DNA of 64,000 bases from Vicinamibacterales bacterium (GCA_030680175.1 JAUXWO010000070.1:28896-92895); one strand, 5' to 3'. Positions 17,247-25,984 are shown, counted from the first letter of the stretch. Numbers and translations are program-made. The notes: generated by a model not told the origin, from the letters alone.

Positions 17247-17596
17247 CAGCGATCCCCCCACTCCCACTTCTTCGGCGACGGCACGGGCGCACGGGTGGAC
17301 GAGGCGCGCTGACGCTGCCGTCCGCGCAGCTTCACCTGCGCGATGGGGCTTGGCAGCGGTTCGGGAATGAGCGCGTCGATGCGGGCCAGGAGGCCGAGCG
17401 CGCCGCAGACGCGGAGAAAGCCGGAGAGATGCGTGGCCGCGGCACCGGACTCGAGCCGCTCGACCGTTCGCTTGGAGACGCCCGCCTGCTCGGCAAGTTC
17501 CGCCTGGGTGAGATTGCGATCGAGCCGAATCCGGGCGAGCCGCCCCCCCAGCTGCTGGAGCAGGGCCTCGGGAGCGAGCACACTAGACTTCGCCAT
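17246..17596 (-). CDS. hipB: HipB-like XRE antitoxin
   Basis: A 116-residue DNA-binding antitoxin. A helix-turn-helix of the XRE/Cro type occupies roughly residues 14-70 (RLDRNLTQAELAEQAGVSKR then TVERLESG). The C-terminal tail is basic and low in complexity (LRGRQRQRASSTR), likely to be disordered and to contact HipA. It is first in the operon, as in classical hipBA, and overlaps hipA by one base. It would bind the inverted repeat in its own promoter. The start codon has no Shine-Dalgarno and lies about 9 nt after the -10 box, suggesting leaderless translation. Confidence 0.88.
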   Translation of the reverse strand: MAKSSVLAPEALLQQLGGRLARIRLDRNLTQAELAEQAGVSKRTVERLESGAAATHLSGFLRVCGALGLLARIDALIPEPLPSPIAQVKLRGRQRQRASSTRAPVPSPKKWEWGDR

Positions 17597-17605
17597 AACA
17601 CGTCT

Positions 17606-17655
17606 ATTATGGCGAATTAAATCTACTCAGTCAATTAAATCGCCTTATTAGGCGA
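17606..17655 (-). promoter_or_regulatory. hipBA promoter and operator
   Basis: On the minus strand TTGACT (17634-17629), a 17-bp spacer and CATAAT (17611-17606) form a good sigma-70 promoter. An imperfect inverted repeat with 12-bp arms, GGCGATTTAATT and ATTTAATTCGCC (17633-17644 and 17611-17622, 10 of 12 matching), covers -35 to -10. A second perfect palindrome, TCGCCT-TATT-AGGCGA (17640-17655), lies just upstream. This AT-rich island contrasts sharply with its surroundings. HipB is the expected ligand. Confidence 0.75.
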
Positions 17656-17732
17656 CTACACTATCGCCCTTGGGGGCGTGCCGCAGATTTCACGCGATAC
17701 TGCGGAGTCCATTGTGGGCGTCGTTAGTGAAT

Positions 17733-17757
17733 CGGGGGCCGCGCGATGCGGCCCCCG
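17733..17757 (-). terminator. GC-rich hairpin after the collagen-like gene
   Basis: CGGGGGCCGC-GCGAT-GCGGCCCCCG has perfect 10-bp arms, 9 nt beyond the stop codon of the collagen-like gene on the minus strand. It is not followed by a clear T-run, so it may work with Rho or as an mRNA end-stabiliser. Confidence 0.55.
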
Positions 17758-17765
17758 GTTCCGCT

Positions 17766-18395
17766 CTACTCCGCGCAGATGGCGTACACCCACATGGTGG
17801 TTGACCCGCCCGGGTTGTTCAGAGTGACGGTCCACTGTGACATGGGGTAGTAGGGATCAGGGTAGTACTGCGGGAACGACCCCGCGATGTGCACGGCCGT
17901 GCCGTTGATGGTGTTCGTCTGCCAGCCGCCGCCGACGGGCTTCTTGCCGATGGGGCATTCCGCGCTGATCCCAAAGCCGTTGCCGGTCGGGAGGGTCCAC
18001 TGTCTGGTCACAACCTCGTGGCCTTCGAGGGCACCCGCCGGGCCGGCAGGCCCGATCGGCCCCGCCTCCCCCTGCGTGCCCTGCGGACCTGCCGGACCGG
18101 CCGGACCTGCCGGACCTTCCGGACCTGTCGCACCCTCCGGACCTGTCGCACCCGTCGCACCTGCCGGACCCATCGGACCTGTCTCACCGGTCTCGCCCTG
18201 CGGACCGACGACATTCCACTCGACGAAGACTTCGGGGTTGCGGCACTGCGCGGCGCTCGCGGCCAGGCGCATGTTGCCGTTGCTGCGATTGACGCAGGCA
18301 CCGAGCGTCGAGGAGGAGGGCTGTGCGAACGCCGACGGCGCCGCGAACGCGAGGCACACGGCGGCCATAAGGAACAGTCTGGAGGTTGAATTCAA
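17766..18395 (-). CDS. Secreted collagen-like repeat protein
   Basis: A 209-residue protein: signal peptide (residues 1-25, ending SAFAQ), a short Cys-containing region, then about 20 collagen-type Gly-X-Y triplets ([19 protein letters not shown] and onward), then a globular C-terminal domain with a Cys near each end ([15 protein letters not shown] ... VYAICAE). Bacterial collagen-like proteins form trimeric surface or secreted rods. I chose the TTG at 18395, which has GGAG 9 nt upstream and gives the signal peptide its basic residue; the ATG at 18368 has no ribosome site. A short fragment resembling the triplet-coding DNA recurs at 22770-22800. Confidence 0.8.
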   Translation of the reverse strand: MNSTSRLFLMAAVCLAFAAPSAFAQPSSSTLGACVNRSNGNMRLAASAAQCRNPEVFVEWNVVGPQGETGETGPMGPAGATGATGPEGATGPEGPAGPAGPAGPQGTQGEAGPIGPAGPAGALEGHEVVTRQWTLPTGNGFGISAECPIGKKPVGGGWQTNTINGTAVHIAGSFPQYYPDPYYPMSQWTVTLNNPGGSTTMWVYAICAE

Positions 18396-18631
18396 GGGTG
18401 GATTCTCCGCGGTTGAGTCAAGACAGCCCGCGTCGCTGAGGAGCGCGGGCGCCAGCGCGCACACGTGGCACGCTCGGCAGCGGCATCGTATCCCACAGGA
18501 CACGTGGCGAGACAGAGAATCCGAAGCTCATCAGGTGCGACGACACCGCACGCGCGGGCGATAATATTCGGGTCACCGCCGCGGCGGGCCGTCACGACAC
18601 GGCCCCCGCGCCAGAAGGAGATCCGTTCATC

Positions 18632-18970
18632 GTGCTGACCCGCGCTGCCTTCGTCCTGATCATCGCCGCGCCCCTCGTCCTCACTGCCTGCGCCCCGGAC
18701 GGCCTCGCCGTCACCGCCGCGGAGTTCGGCGACGACTGGCCGCTCATCACGGCCACCGCCGCCCTCAGCTGCCCCGCGTCCGATCAGCCCGTCGTCACCG
18801 TCAACCGCCGGCGGTACGCGCTGAACGACACCGCGAAGGCGGCCGGCTTCTCGGAGATCACGCCGGTCCTGCGGCGGTCACCCGACCCGCAGCTGGCCGC
18901 CCTCAACGTGAAGGCCGAGATCGCGCCGCTCCGCGCACGCGCGCTGCAGCTCTGCACCCCCGCGCCGTAG
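18632..18970 (+). CDS. DUF2511 (YebY-like) lipoprotein
   Basis: A 112-residue lipoprotein. The leader ends in VLTAC. The mature part follows the YebY/DUF2511 pattern: AAEFGDDWPL near the start, LSC, RRRYALNDTAKAAG, then a C-terminal RARALQLC with two conserved cysteines likely to be disulfide-bonded. The function of the family is not established, although metal-related stress has been suggested. The GTG at 18632 has AGAAGGAG upstream. This is the intact member of a pair; 15729-15923 is its truncated copy. In both copies, hipA-derived DNA follows immediately in the convergent orientation. Confidence 0.7.
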   Translation: MLTRAAFVLIIAAPLVLTACAPDGLAVTAAEFGDDWPLITATAALSCPASDQPVVTVNRRRYALNDTAKAAGFSEITPVLRRSPDPQLAALNVKAEIAPLRARALQLCTPAP

Positions 18971-18974
18971 CCGG

Positions 18975-19140
18975 CACGGCGACGCGCGCGGCAGGTCCAG
19001 CGCAGGTGCCCCTGGATCTGCTCGCGCCACGTGTCGGGCACGGCGGCCACCGCGCGACGGGACGAGACGACGCCCACGCGTCGTGGCGCGTGCGGTATTC
19101 CCCGCACACCGGCGGAAATTCGGCACCTCACCGCGACCCC
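18975..19140 (-). pseudogene. Decayed copy of the hipA 3' end
   Basis: From about 18971 to 19048 the sequence parallels 15924-16001, which encodes the HipA C-terminus (VPDAWREQIQGHLRLD; here read as VPDTWREQIQGHLRWT). There is a one-base deletion and several substitutions. Similarity becomes patchy to about 19140. There is no start or catalytic region, so this is a relic. Confidence 0.6.
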
Positions 19141-19302
19141 GCCGCCGGGCCAGAGAGAGTCGCGCGCGGAACCTGCTGTTTCGCAGGGGTTTGGAGCCCT
19201 GTCCCCGGAGCGTGCTCGCTGGCAGCAGGCTTGTATGTCCTTCTGCTGGGGGGCGGGTCGTTCCTGTCGAGCGGCGGCGCTCCCCCCCTTGCGAGCGTCA
19301 CC

Positions 19303-19740
19303 ATGAAAGACATCCTTGTCGCCATCGATTTCGGCGCCGCGTCGGAGCGAGCCCTCAGCGAGGCTCGACGCCTGGCCAAGGCGTTTGACAGCGCGCTCCA
19401 CCTGGTGTGCGTCGTGCAGGACCCCTTCTGGTTGCCGTGGGCGCCGTCCGCGCGGCCGGAGATGCTGGCAGCCCTGCTCGCACGGATGCAGCAGGAGACC
19501 CAGGCGCACCTGGAACAAGTCGCCAAGGACGTGCCCACGCGGCATGCGCCGCAGGTCGCGACGCGGGTTGGCAAGCCGGCCGGCGAGATCCTGGCCTACG
19601 CGGGTGAGCACGGGATCGACCTGATCGTCGTCGGCAAGGACGGACACGGCGGCCCGGCCGCCGCCACCGGTATGGGTTCGGTCGCCGAAGCCGTCGCCCG
19701 GGACGCCCGCTGCCCCGTGCTCGTCGTTCCGACCACCTGA
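19303..19740 (+). CDS. Universal stress protein (UspA family)
   Basis: A 145-residue single-domain Usp protein. It begins MKDILVAIDFGAASERALSE, as in ATP-binding Usp proteins, has the DLIVVGKDGHGG nucleotide loop and ends GSVAEAVARDARCPVLVVPT. The Gly-rich loop has slightly unusual spacing (GKDGHGG-N-GMGS), so ATP binding is likely but not certain. It is the first of three co-directional genes (usp, PEP synthase 22 nt later, osmC overlapping), a plausible stress/energy-shift cluster. The Shine-Dalgarno is weak. The DNA just upstream contains decayed hipA sequence. Confidence 0.88.
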   Translation: MKDILVAIDFGAASERALSEARRLAKAFDSALHLVCVVQDPFWLPWAPSARPEMLAALLARMQQETQAHLEQVAKDVPTRHAPQVATRVGKPAGEILAYAGEHGIDLIVVGKDGHGGPAAATGMGSVAEAVARDARCPVLVVPTT

Positions 19741-19762
19741 CGGCCGCACGAAGAGGACGGCC

Positions 19763-22177
19763 ATGATCCGCTGGTTCGACGACATCGGCATCAACGACGT
19801 CGCCGCCGTCGGCGGCAAGAACGCGTCGCTCGGCGAGATGCGGCGCGCGCTGACGCCACTGGGCATTCACACGCCCGACGGCTTCGCCACGACGGCAGGC
19901 GCCTACCGGGCGTTTCTACGCGCCGGGGACCTCGACCGTGTGATTGCCGCGGCCATGGACGGCCTCGACGTCTCCGACCTCGAGCGCCTCCAGGCGGCCG
20001 GCGCACGCGTGCGGTCGGCGATGCTCGCGGCCCGCCTGCCGGACGAGCTCGCGGCGGGCATTGCCGAGGCGTACCGCCGGCTCGAGGCGACCTACGGCCC
20101 GCACTGTGACGTGGCCGTGCGGAGCAGCGCCACGGCAGAAGACCTGCCCGAAGCGAGCTTCGCCGGCCAGCAGGAGACCTACCTGAACATCCACGGCGAG
20201 GCCATGCTGCTCGACGCCGTGAAGCGCTGCTTCGCATCGCTCTTCACCGACCGGGCGATTTCGTACCGCGCGCACCACGGCTTCGATCATGCGGACGTGG
20301 CGCTCTCGGTCGGCGTCCAGAAGATGGTGCGGTCGGATCTGGCGTGCGCGGGCGTGATGTTCTCCATCGACACGGAAACCGGCTTCGCCAACGCCGTCCT
20401 CATCAACGGCGCCTACGGCCTGGGCGAGAGCGTCGTGCAGGGCACGGTCAACCCCGACGAGTGTTACGTCTTCAAGCCGACGCTCGCCTCGGGCTGCCGG
20501 CCGATCCTGCAGAAGAAGCTCGGCACCAAGGAGTTCAAGCTCGTCTACGAGGTGGGCGGCACGCGCCAGACCCGCAGCGTGCCGGTGCCCGCGGAGGATC
20601 GCGAACGGTTCGTACTGTCGGATGATGAGCTGCTGACGCTGGCACGCTGGGCAGTCCTCGTGGAAACGCACTATTCGCAACACCATGGCGTCCCGACGCC
20701 GATGGACATCGAATGGGCGAAGGACGGGCAGACCGGGGAGCTGTTCCTCGTGCAGGCACGGCCCGAGACCGTCCATGCGCGCCGGGACCCGCTCGTGCTC
20801 GAGCGCTTTCACCTCGAGGCCCGCGGCGAGGTGCTCGCCACCGGCCGGAGCGTGGGGGGGAAGATCGGACAGGGCCCGGCACGCGTCATCCGCTCGGTGG
20901 CCGACCTCGAGCAGCTTCGGGAGGGTGACGTGCTCGTCACCGAGATGACCGACCCCGACTGGGAGCCGGTGATGAAGCGCGCCTCGGCCGTCGTCACCGA
21001 CCGGGGCGGACGCACGTGTCACGCCGCCATCGTGAGCCGCGAACTGGGTCTGCCCGCGATCGTCGGTACCGGCACCGGGACGTCCGACGTGCCGGCTGGT
21101 GAGGACGTGACGGTGTCCTGCGCGGAGGGGGAAGAAGGCACCGTCTATCGGGGACGGCTGCCCGTGCGCGTCGAACGGACGAATCTGGCGGAGCTGCCAC
21201 GTCCGCGCACACAGATGATGATGAACGTGGCCAACCCCGGCGAGGCGTTCTCGCTGTCGTTCCTCCCGAACGACGGCGTCGGCCTGGCCCGCCTGGAGTT
21301 CATCATCAGCACGCACGTGCGCGCGCACCCGATGGCGCTCGTCCGGCCCGATCGCGTCACGGACGTGAAGGCGCGCCGGGAGATCGACCGCCTGACGCGG
21401 GGCTATGCCGACAAGGGGCAGTACTTCGTCGACCGGCTGGCCGAGGGCGCCGCCATGATCGCCGCCGCGTTCTGGCCCCGGGACGTCATCGTCCGGCTGT
21501 CGGACTTCAAGACGAACGAGTACGCCAACCTCGTGGGCGGCGCCGCGTTCGAACCGAAGGAGGAGAACCCGATGATCGGGTTCCGCGGGGCCTCGCGCTA
21601 CTACGACGACCGCTACCGGGACGGGTTCGCGCTGGAGTGCCGCGCCATGCGCAAGGTCCGTGAGGACATGGGACTGGAGAACGTCAAGCTGATGATCCCG
21701 TTCTGCCGGACGGTCGACGAGGGCCGCCGCGTCATCACGGAGCTGGCCCGCCACGGCCTCGTGCGGGGCGAGCGTGGCCTCGAGATCTACGTGATGTGCG
21801 AGATCCCGAGCAACGTCGTGCTGGCCCGGGAGTTCGCGGAGATCTTCGACGGCTTCTCGATCGGCAGCAACGATCTCACGCAGCTCGTCCTCGGCGTGGA
21901 CCGCGATTCGGAGCTCGTCGCGCACCTGTTCGACGAGCGCAACGAGGCCGTCACGCGCACCATCGCCGAGGTGATCCGCGCCGCGCACGCCGCCGGGCGG
22001 AAGATCGGCATCTGCGGCCAGGCGCCGAGCGACTATCCGGAGTTCGCCAGGTTCCTTGTCAGGGCCGGCATCGACAGTCTCTCGCTCAACCCCGATTCGC
22101 TGCTCGAAACGACGCTGGAGATCGCGGCGCTCGAAGCGACGCTGGCCCCGGCGCCACAGACAGGCACCGAACCATGA
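19763..22177 (+). CDS. ppsA: Phosphoenolpyruvate synthase
   Basis: An 804-residue, full-length PEP synthase (pyruvate + ATP + water to PEP + AMP + phosphate), the gluconeogenic entry from pyruvate. The N-terminal ATP-grasp domain has VGGKNASLGEM and VRSSATAEDLPEASFAGQQE. The central swivelling domain has GGRTCHAAIVSRELGLPAIVG with catalytic His420. The C-terminal PEP/pyruvate domain has GFRGASRYYDD, SIGSNDLTQLVLGVDRD and KIGICGQAPSD with catalytic Cys751. There is no PPDK-specific N-terminal signature, and the GQAPSD end is typical of PpsA. It overlaps osmC by 4 nt (ATGA). It is close enough to the usp gene to be co-transcribed. Confidence 0.95.
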   Translation: MIRWFDDIGINDVAAVGGKNASLGEMRRALTPLGIHTPDGFATTAGAYRAFLRAGDLDRVIAAAMDGLDVSDLERLQAAGARVRSAMLAARLPDELAAGIAEAYRRLEATYGPHCDVAVRSSATAEDLPEASFAGQQETYLNIHGEAMLLDAVKRCFASLFTDRAISYRAHHGFDHADVALSVGVQKMVRSDLACAGVMFSIDTETGFANAVLINGAYGLGESVVQGTVNPDECYVFKPTLASGCRPILQKKLGTKEFKLVYEVGGTRQTRSVPVPAEDRERFVLSDDELLTLARWAVLVETHYSQHHGVPTPMDIEWAKDGQTGELFLVQARPETVHARRDPLVLERFHLEARGEVLATGRSVGGKIGQGPARVIRSVADLEQLREGDVLVTEMTDPDWEPVMKRASAVVTDRGGRTCHAAIVSRELGLPAIVGTGTGTSDVPAGEDVTVSCAEGEEGTVYRGRLPVRVERTNLAELPRPRTQMMMNVANPGEAFSLSFLPNDGVGLARLEFIISTHVRAHPMALVRPDRVTDVKARREIDRLTRGYADKGQYFVDRLAEGAAMIAAAFWPRDVIVRLSDFKTNEYANLVGGAAFEPKEENPMIGFRGASRYYDDRYRDGFALECRAMRKVREDMGLENVKLMIPFCRTVDEGRRVITELARHGLVRGERGLEIYVMCEIPSNVVLAREFAEIFDGFSIGSNDLTQLVLGVDRDSELVAHLFDERNEAVTRTIAEVIRAAHAAGRKIGICGQAPSDYPEFARFLVRAGIDSLSLNPDSLLETTLEIAALEATLAPAPQTGTEP

Positions 22178-22608
22178 AGCCACTTCCCCATCTCTATGAG
22201 GTCTCGCTCACCGGCGGTCCGAACGGTTACGCGCAGGTCTCCACGCCCGGCGTTCCGTCCCTGCGGACGGCGCCGCCGGCCGACTACGACGGCCCCGGAG
22301 ACGCCTGGAGCCCTGAGCACCTCCTGCTGGCGTCCGTGCAGGCGTGCTTCCTCTTCACCCTGCGGGCGGTCGCACGCGTCTCGCAGGTCGAGTTCGTCGC
22401 GCTCGAGGTCGGTGCCGCCGGCACCGTCGACCGCGAGGAGGGCGCGGTCCGCTTCACCGAGATCGTCCTGCGCCCACGGATCACCGTGGTCCCCGGCACC
22501 GATCCCGCCCGGGCACGGCGGGTGCTCGAGAAGAGCGAGACGGCATGCCTGGTGTCGGCGTCGCTGCGGACGCCGATTCGACTCGAGCCGGAGATTGTTG
22601 AAGCCTGA
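22174..22608 (+). CDS. OsmC/Ohr family peroxiredoxin-like protein
   Basis: A 144-residue OsmC-fold protein. Conserved segments are AWSPEHLLLASVQACF with Cys58 and SETACLVSAS with Cys125, the thiol pair that reduces hydroperoxides in OsmC/Ohr proteins. EEGAVRFTEIVLRPRI forms the central strand. The sequence is nearer the YhfA/OsmC side than canonical Ohr. Its ATG overlaps the ppsA stop, so expression is coupled to PEP synthase, an unusual partner. It probably detoxifies organic peroxides in the cytoplasm. Confidence 0.88.
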   Translation: MKPLPHLYEVSLTGGPNGYAQVSTPGVPSLRTAPPADYDGPGDAWSPEHLLLASVQACFLFTLRAVARVSQVEFVALEVGAAGTVDREEGAVRFTEIVLRPRITVVPGTDPARARRVLEKSETACLVSASLRTPIRLEPEIVEA

Positions 22609-22615
22609 CCGCATC

Positions 22616-22803
22616 CCCGCCGGGCACGGCGGGCGCCGCCGCGAACGCCGGCCACCGTGCGACCGCCGCGCGGACCTCATCCACGATCGCCTCGGCACGT
22701 CCGCGCTTCATCCACGATCGCCTCGGCGCGTCCGCGCTTGATCCCCGCGCCCCTCGCGCACGCGCACGGACCTCCCGGACCTGTCGGACCTGCCGGACCT
22801 GTG
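22616..22803. pseudogene. Mosaic of hipA and collagen-gene fragments
   Basis: From 22616 to about 22770 the sequence matches the part of hipA encoding MKRGRAEAIVDEVRAAVAQW and following (compare 15990-16105), with a 31-bp tandem duplication (22678-22708 and 22709-22739). It then runs into CCCGGACCT GTCGGACCT GCCGGACCT, the same nonamer as the Gly-X-Y part of the collagen-like gene. It lies between the 3' ends of osmC and the S9 peptidase gene. Confidence 0.65.
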
Positions 22804-22804
22804 G

Positions 22805-24814
22805 TCATCTCCGGGTCTCACCCTCGTTCAGGTACCGGCGCAGCCACTCCGCCCACCGGCGATCGATGTCGCCCTGGCGCATCGGGTCCGCCGGCGAGTG
22901 GCCGCCGATCGGATACGCGATGAACTGCACCGGCACGCCGTTGGCCCGCAGCGCCTGCATCAGCTTGTAGGAGCCGGTGACGACGACACGCACGTCGGCG
23001 GTGTTGGAGAGCAGAAGCGTCGGCGTGCGGATCTTCGGGAGGTGGACAATCGGCGACATCGCGAATGCGGCCGTCAGGTTGTCCCCCACCCAGGGCGATT
23101 CGGTGATCGCATGGCGGATCATCGCGTTCAGGTCCGTCAGGCTCGACATGTCGGTCACGTCCACCGGCGCGGCGCCCGCCACCGCGGCGCGCCAGCGCTC
23201 CGGGTACTTGCCGATCAGCCACGCCGTCATGTAGCCGCCGTACGACCAGCCCGACACCGCCACGCGATCCGCATCCACGCCGCCGCGACGGATCACGGCG
23301 TCGAGTCCGGCCATGATGTCGCGCCCGGGGCCGTCGGCGGCGTCGTTCGCGATGGCGCGCTGGTAGGCGTTACCGAGGTTGTTGCTGCCGCGGTAGTTCG
23401 GCTGGAACACCACCCAGCCCTCGGCGGCGAGCTGCTGCGCCCGCAGGGAGAAGCCCTCGTTCGACGCGGCCGTGGGACCGCCGTGCACGAGGAGCACGAG
23501 CGGACGGCGATCGCCGTCACGGAAGTCCGGCGGGAACGTGAGGACACCGTCGCCGGGGAGCCCGTCGGGGCCGTCCCACGTGATGGCCTCCGTGCGGCCG
23601 AGCCGGAGCGCGGCGATCGCGCGATTGAAATCCGTCAGGCGGCGGGGCGCGGCCTCGGCCGACGCCTTCACATAGAGTTCCGCGGGGCGATCGGACTCGC
23701 TGCCCACCAGCGCGATCGTGCCGCCCGTGGCGAGCGACACGCCGCCGATCGAGGCCAGCGACCCGACATCCAGCCGTCGGGCCTCGCCCTCGATCGGCTG
23801 CTGCCACAGCGACACACGCGTGCCGTCCGCGCCGGTGAGCAGCAGCGACTGCGCATCCGCGCTCCACGCCGCCACCGACACGTCGCGATCGAGCGCCGCC
23901 GTCAGCACGCGGCCCTGGCCGCCGGTGGCCGGCGCCACCCAGGCCTGCGAGAGGTTCGCGGGGTCGCCGTCCTTCGCGAACGTGTAGGCCACGCCCGCGC
24001 CTGACGGCGCGAACGTCGCGTCGCCTTCGCGCGCGGTGCGGCCGGTGAGCGATCGCAGGGCGCCGGAGCGCGCGTCGACGAGCTGCACCGTGCCCTGATC
24101 GGAATCGCCGGGCGAGGCCGACGGGAAGCGGACGATCGAGATCCACCGGCCATCCGCGGACCAGGAGATCGCCGGCGATCGCAGCGCCGTGCGCACACTC
24201 CACGCCCCGTTGGTGAGACGCCGCGACTCGCCGCCCGCGAGGTCCGCGACCCACAGGTGCGACGGCTCCGGCGGCGCGGTCGTCAGGAAGTGGTCATTCC
24301 CCACCTCGAACGCATCATCGAATCTGGCGAGGCCGGACGTCTCCGGCGCGCGGTCGACGCTGACGAACGCGAGTGCCTGGCCATCGGGGCGCCACGCGAA
24401 CTGGACCACGCCGCTCGGAGCCGTCGTGACGACGCGGGCGTCGCCGCCGGCGGCGGGGAGGATCCAGACCTGGCGGCCGGAGGCGCCCGCGGGCGCGTTC
24501 GCGAGGACGGCGACCCGATCGCCCGACGGCGACCACCGCGCGTGGCCCACGTTGCGGAGCTCCGGCGCGACCGGGCGCTCGGCGCCTGACGCGACATCCA
24601 CCGCGACGAGCGTGCTGCGCCACTCGTTGACGTCGAAGTCGGCGCGCGAGACCGTGACGAGCACCGTCCGCCCATCCGGCGCGATGCGCGGGTCGCTCAC
24701 GCGCACGACGTCCCGTGCATCGTCGAGCGTCATCACACGAGGCGCCTGCGCGGCGGCGGGGGCGGCCACGAGTGCGAGGAGCACGACGAGGACCGTTCGA
24801 ATGGTGCGACGCAT
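22805..24814 (-). CDS. Secreted S9-family prolyl oligopeptidase
   Basis: A 669-residue serine peptidase. A signal peptide (residues 1-23, ending PAAAQA) precedes a seven-bladed WD40-like propeller (blade signatures RVSDPRIAPDGRTVLV, HARWSPSGDRVAVL, APSGAGVAYTF). The C-terminal alpha/beta-hydrolase has VHGGPTAAS, the nucleophile elbow GWSYGGYMTA with Ser524, and a final GGHSPADPMRQGD with the catalytic His. It probably cleaves peptides in the periplasm, like acylaminoacyl- or dipeptidyl-peptidases. The ATG at 24814 has GAGGAG upstream; a 65-codon extension upstream of it has no signal peptide and was discarded. Confidence 0.9.
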   Translation of the reverse strand: MRRTIRTVLVVLLALVAAPAAAQAPRVMTLDDARDVVRVSDPRIAPDGRTVLVTVSRADFDVNEWRSTLVAVDVASGAERPVAPELRNVGHARWSPSGDRVAVLANAPAGASGRQVWILPAAGGDARVVTTAPSGVVQFAWRPDGQALAFVSVDRAPETSGLARFDDAFEVGNDHFLTTAPPEPSHLWVADLAGGESRRLTNGAWSVRTALRSPAISWSADGRWISIVRFPSASPGDSDQGTVQLVDARSGALRSLTGRTAREGDATFAPSGAGVAYTFAKDGDPANLSQAWVAPATGGQGRVLTAALDRDVSVAAWSADAQSLLLTGADGTRVSLWQQPIEGEARRLDVGSLASIGGVSLATGGTIALVGSESDRPAELYVKASAEAAPRRLTDFNRAIAALRLGRTEAITWDGPDGLPGDGVLTFPPDFRDGDRRPLVLLVHGGPTAASNEGFSLRAQQLAAEGWVVFQPNYRGSNNLGNAYQRAIANDAADGPGRDIMAGLDAVIRRGGVDADRVAVSGWSYGGYMTAWLIGKYPERWRAAVAGAAPVDVTDMSSLTDLNAMIRHAITESPWVGDNLTAAFAMSPIVHLPKIRTPTLLLSNTADVRVVVTGSYKLMQALRANGVPVQFIAYPIGGHSPADPMRQGDIDRRWAEWLRRYLNEGETRR

Positions 24815-25054
24815 GGGTGTCACTCCTCTGCGGCTGGCAGCGACGCCTTGATGTCGGCCAGCAGGGTTGCCGTTTCCGTCCCCTACATTGCCCGGTATTC
24901 TAGCAACGAACCCCAGGCGTCCGTGGGCGGCTTTTCTGGTGCAGTTCACCCCATCCCGCCGGCACCGCGGGTTGGTGCCGCCGTAGAACAGGCCCCTGCC
25001 CGGCCGCACCTGTATGATTGGCGCAGCCGGCCATCACGACCGGAGGGGGGGCTC

Positions 25055-25984
25055 ATGCCGCTGATGCGCAAGGCGCTGCTCTGGGCGTCGACCAATACCT
25101 GGCTCCGCGAGAAGGCCATGCGCACGGCCTTCGTGAAGCGGTCGGTCTCGGCCTTCATGCCTGGCGAGCACATCGACGCGGCCATCGACGCCGCGATGTC
25201 GCTGCGATCCCAGGGACTGACGACGATCCTGACCAGGCTCGGCGAGAACATCACCCACTCAAGCGAAGCCGACGAGGTCTGCGCGCACTACCTCGACGTG
25301 ATCGACCGCGTGCAGGCGGCCGGGCTCGACGCGGAGATCTCGGTGAAGCCGACACAGCTCGGGTACGACCAGGACCCGGAGGCGTGCGTCCGGCATTGCC
25401 TCAGGCTCGTCGAGCGGTGCGAGCAGGCCGGAACGTTCCTCTGGCTCGACATGGAGAGCTCGCCCTACGTGGACGGCACGCTCGCGCTCTTCACGCGGCT
25501 GCGCGCGCGGACGGCCCGCATCGGCGTCGCCGTGCAGGCCTACCTCCATCGCACCGCACACGATGTCGAGGCATTGGTCGCGCTCGGCTCCGCCATCCGC
25601 GTCGTCAAGGGCGCGTACCTCGAGCCGGCCGACATCGCGTATCCGGCGAAGGCCGATGTCGACGAAAGCTTCTTCCGCCTCTGCGCGCGCCTGCTGCAGG
25701 ACGACAACACCCGCCCCGGCGCGCTCACGCACATCGCCACCCACGACATCCAGTTGCAGGAGCGGCTGCTGGCGCTGGCGGCGCAGCGCCGCGTGGCGCC
25801 AGAGCGCTACGAGATCGCGATGCTCTACGGGATCCAGACCGGGCGGCAGCGGCAGCTGTCGGCGAAGGGGATCCGCACCCGCTGCCTCATCAGTTACGGC
25901 GAGCACTGGTTCCCGTGGTACATGCGGCGGCTGGCAGAGCGGCCCGCCAACGTGTGGTTCGTCCTCCGCAACATCATCCGCTGA
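25055..25984 (+). CDS. Proline dehydrogenase (FAD-dependent)
   Basis: A 309-residue single-domain proline dehydrogenase (proline to pyrroline-5-carboxylate, electrons to the quinone pool). It has the TIM-barrel signatures of the PutA/ProDH family: SVKPTQLGYDQ, WLDMESSPYVDGTL, QAYLHRTAHD, RVVKGAYLEP, ATHDI, YEIAMLYGIQ and the C-terminal YMRRLAERPANVWFVLRN, whose Arg pair binds the proline carboxylate. It lacks the aldehyde dehydrogenase half of bifunctional PutA. The ATG at 25055 follows CGGAGGGGGG. It is divergent from the S9 peptidase, which fits use of peptide-derived proline, though that link is inference. Confidence 0.9.
   Translation: MPLMRKALLWASTNTWLREKAMRTAFVKRSVSAFMPGEHIDAAIDAAMSLRSQGLTTILTRLGENITHSSEADEVCAHYLDVIDRVQAAGLDAEISVKPTQLGYDQDPEACVRHCLRLVERCEQAGTFLWLDMESSPYVDGTLALFTRLRARTARIGVAVQAYLHRTAHDVEALVALGSAIRVVKGAYLEPADIAYPAKADVDESFFRLCARLLQDDNTRPGALTHIATHDIQLQERLLALAAQRRVAPERYEIAMLYGIQTGRQRQLSAKGIRTRCLISYGEHWFPWYMRRLAERPANVWFVLRNIIR

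Noticed and set aside
22815..25009. Extended S9 peptidase N-terminus up to 25009
   Set aside because: It would bury the signal peptide 65 residues inside and overlaps the divergent promoter region.
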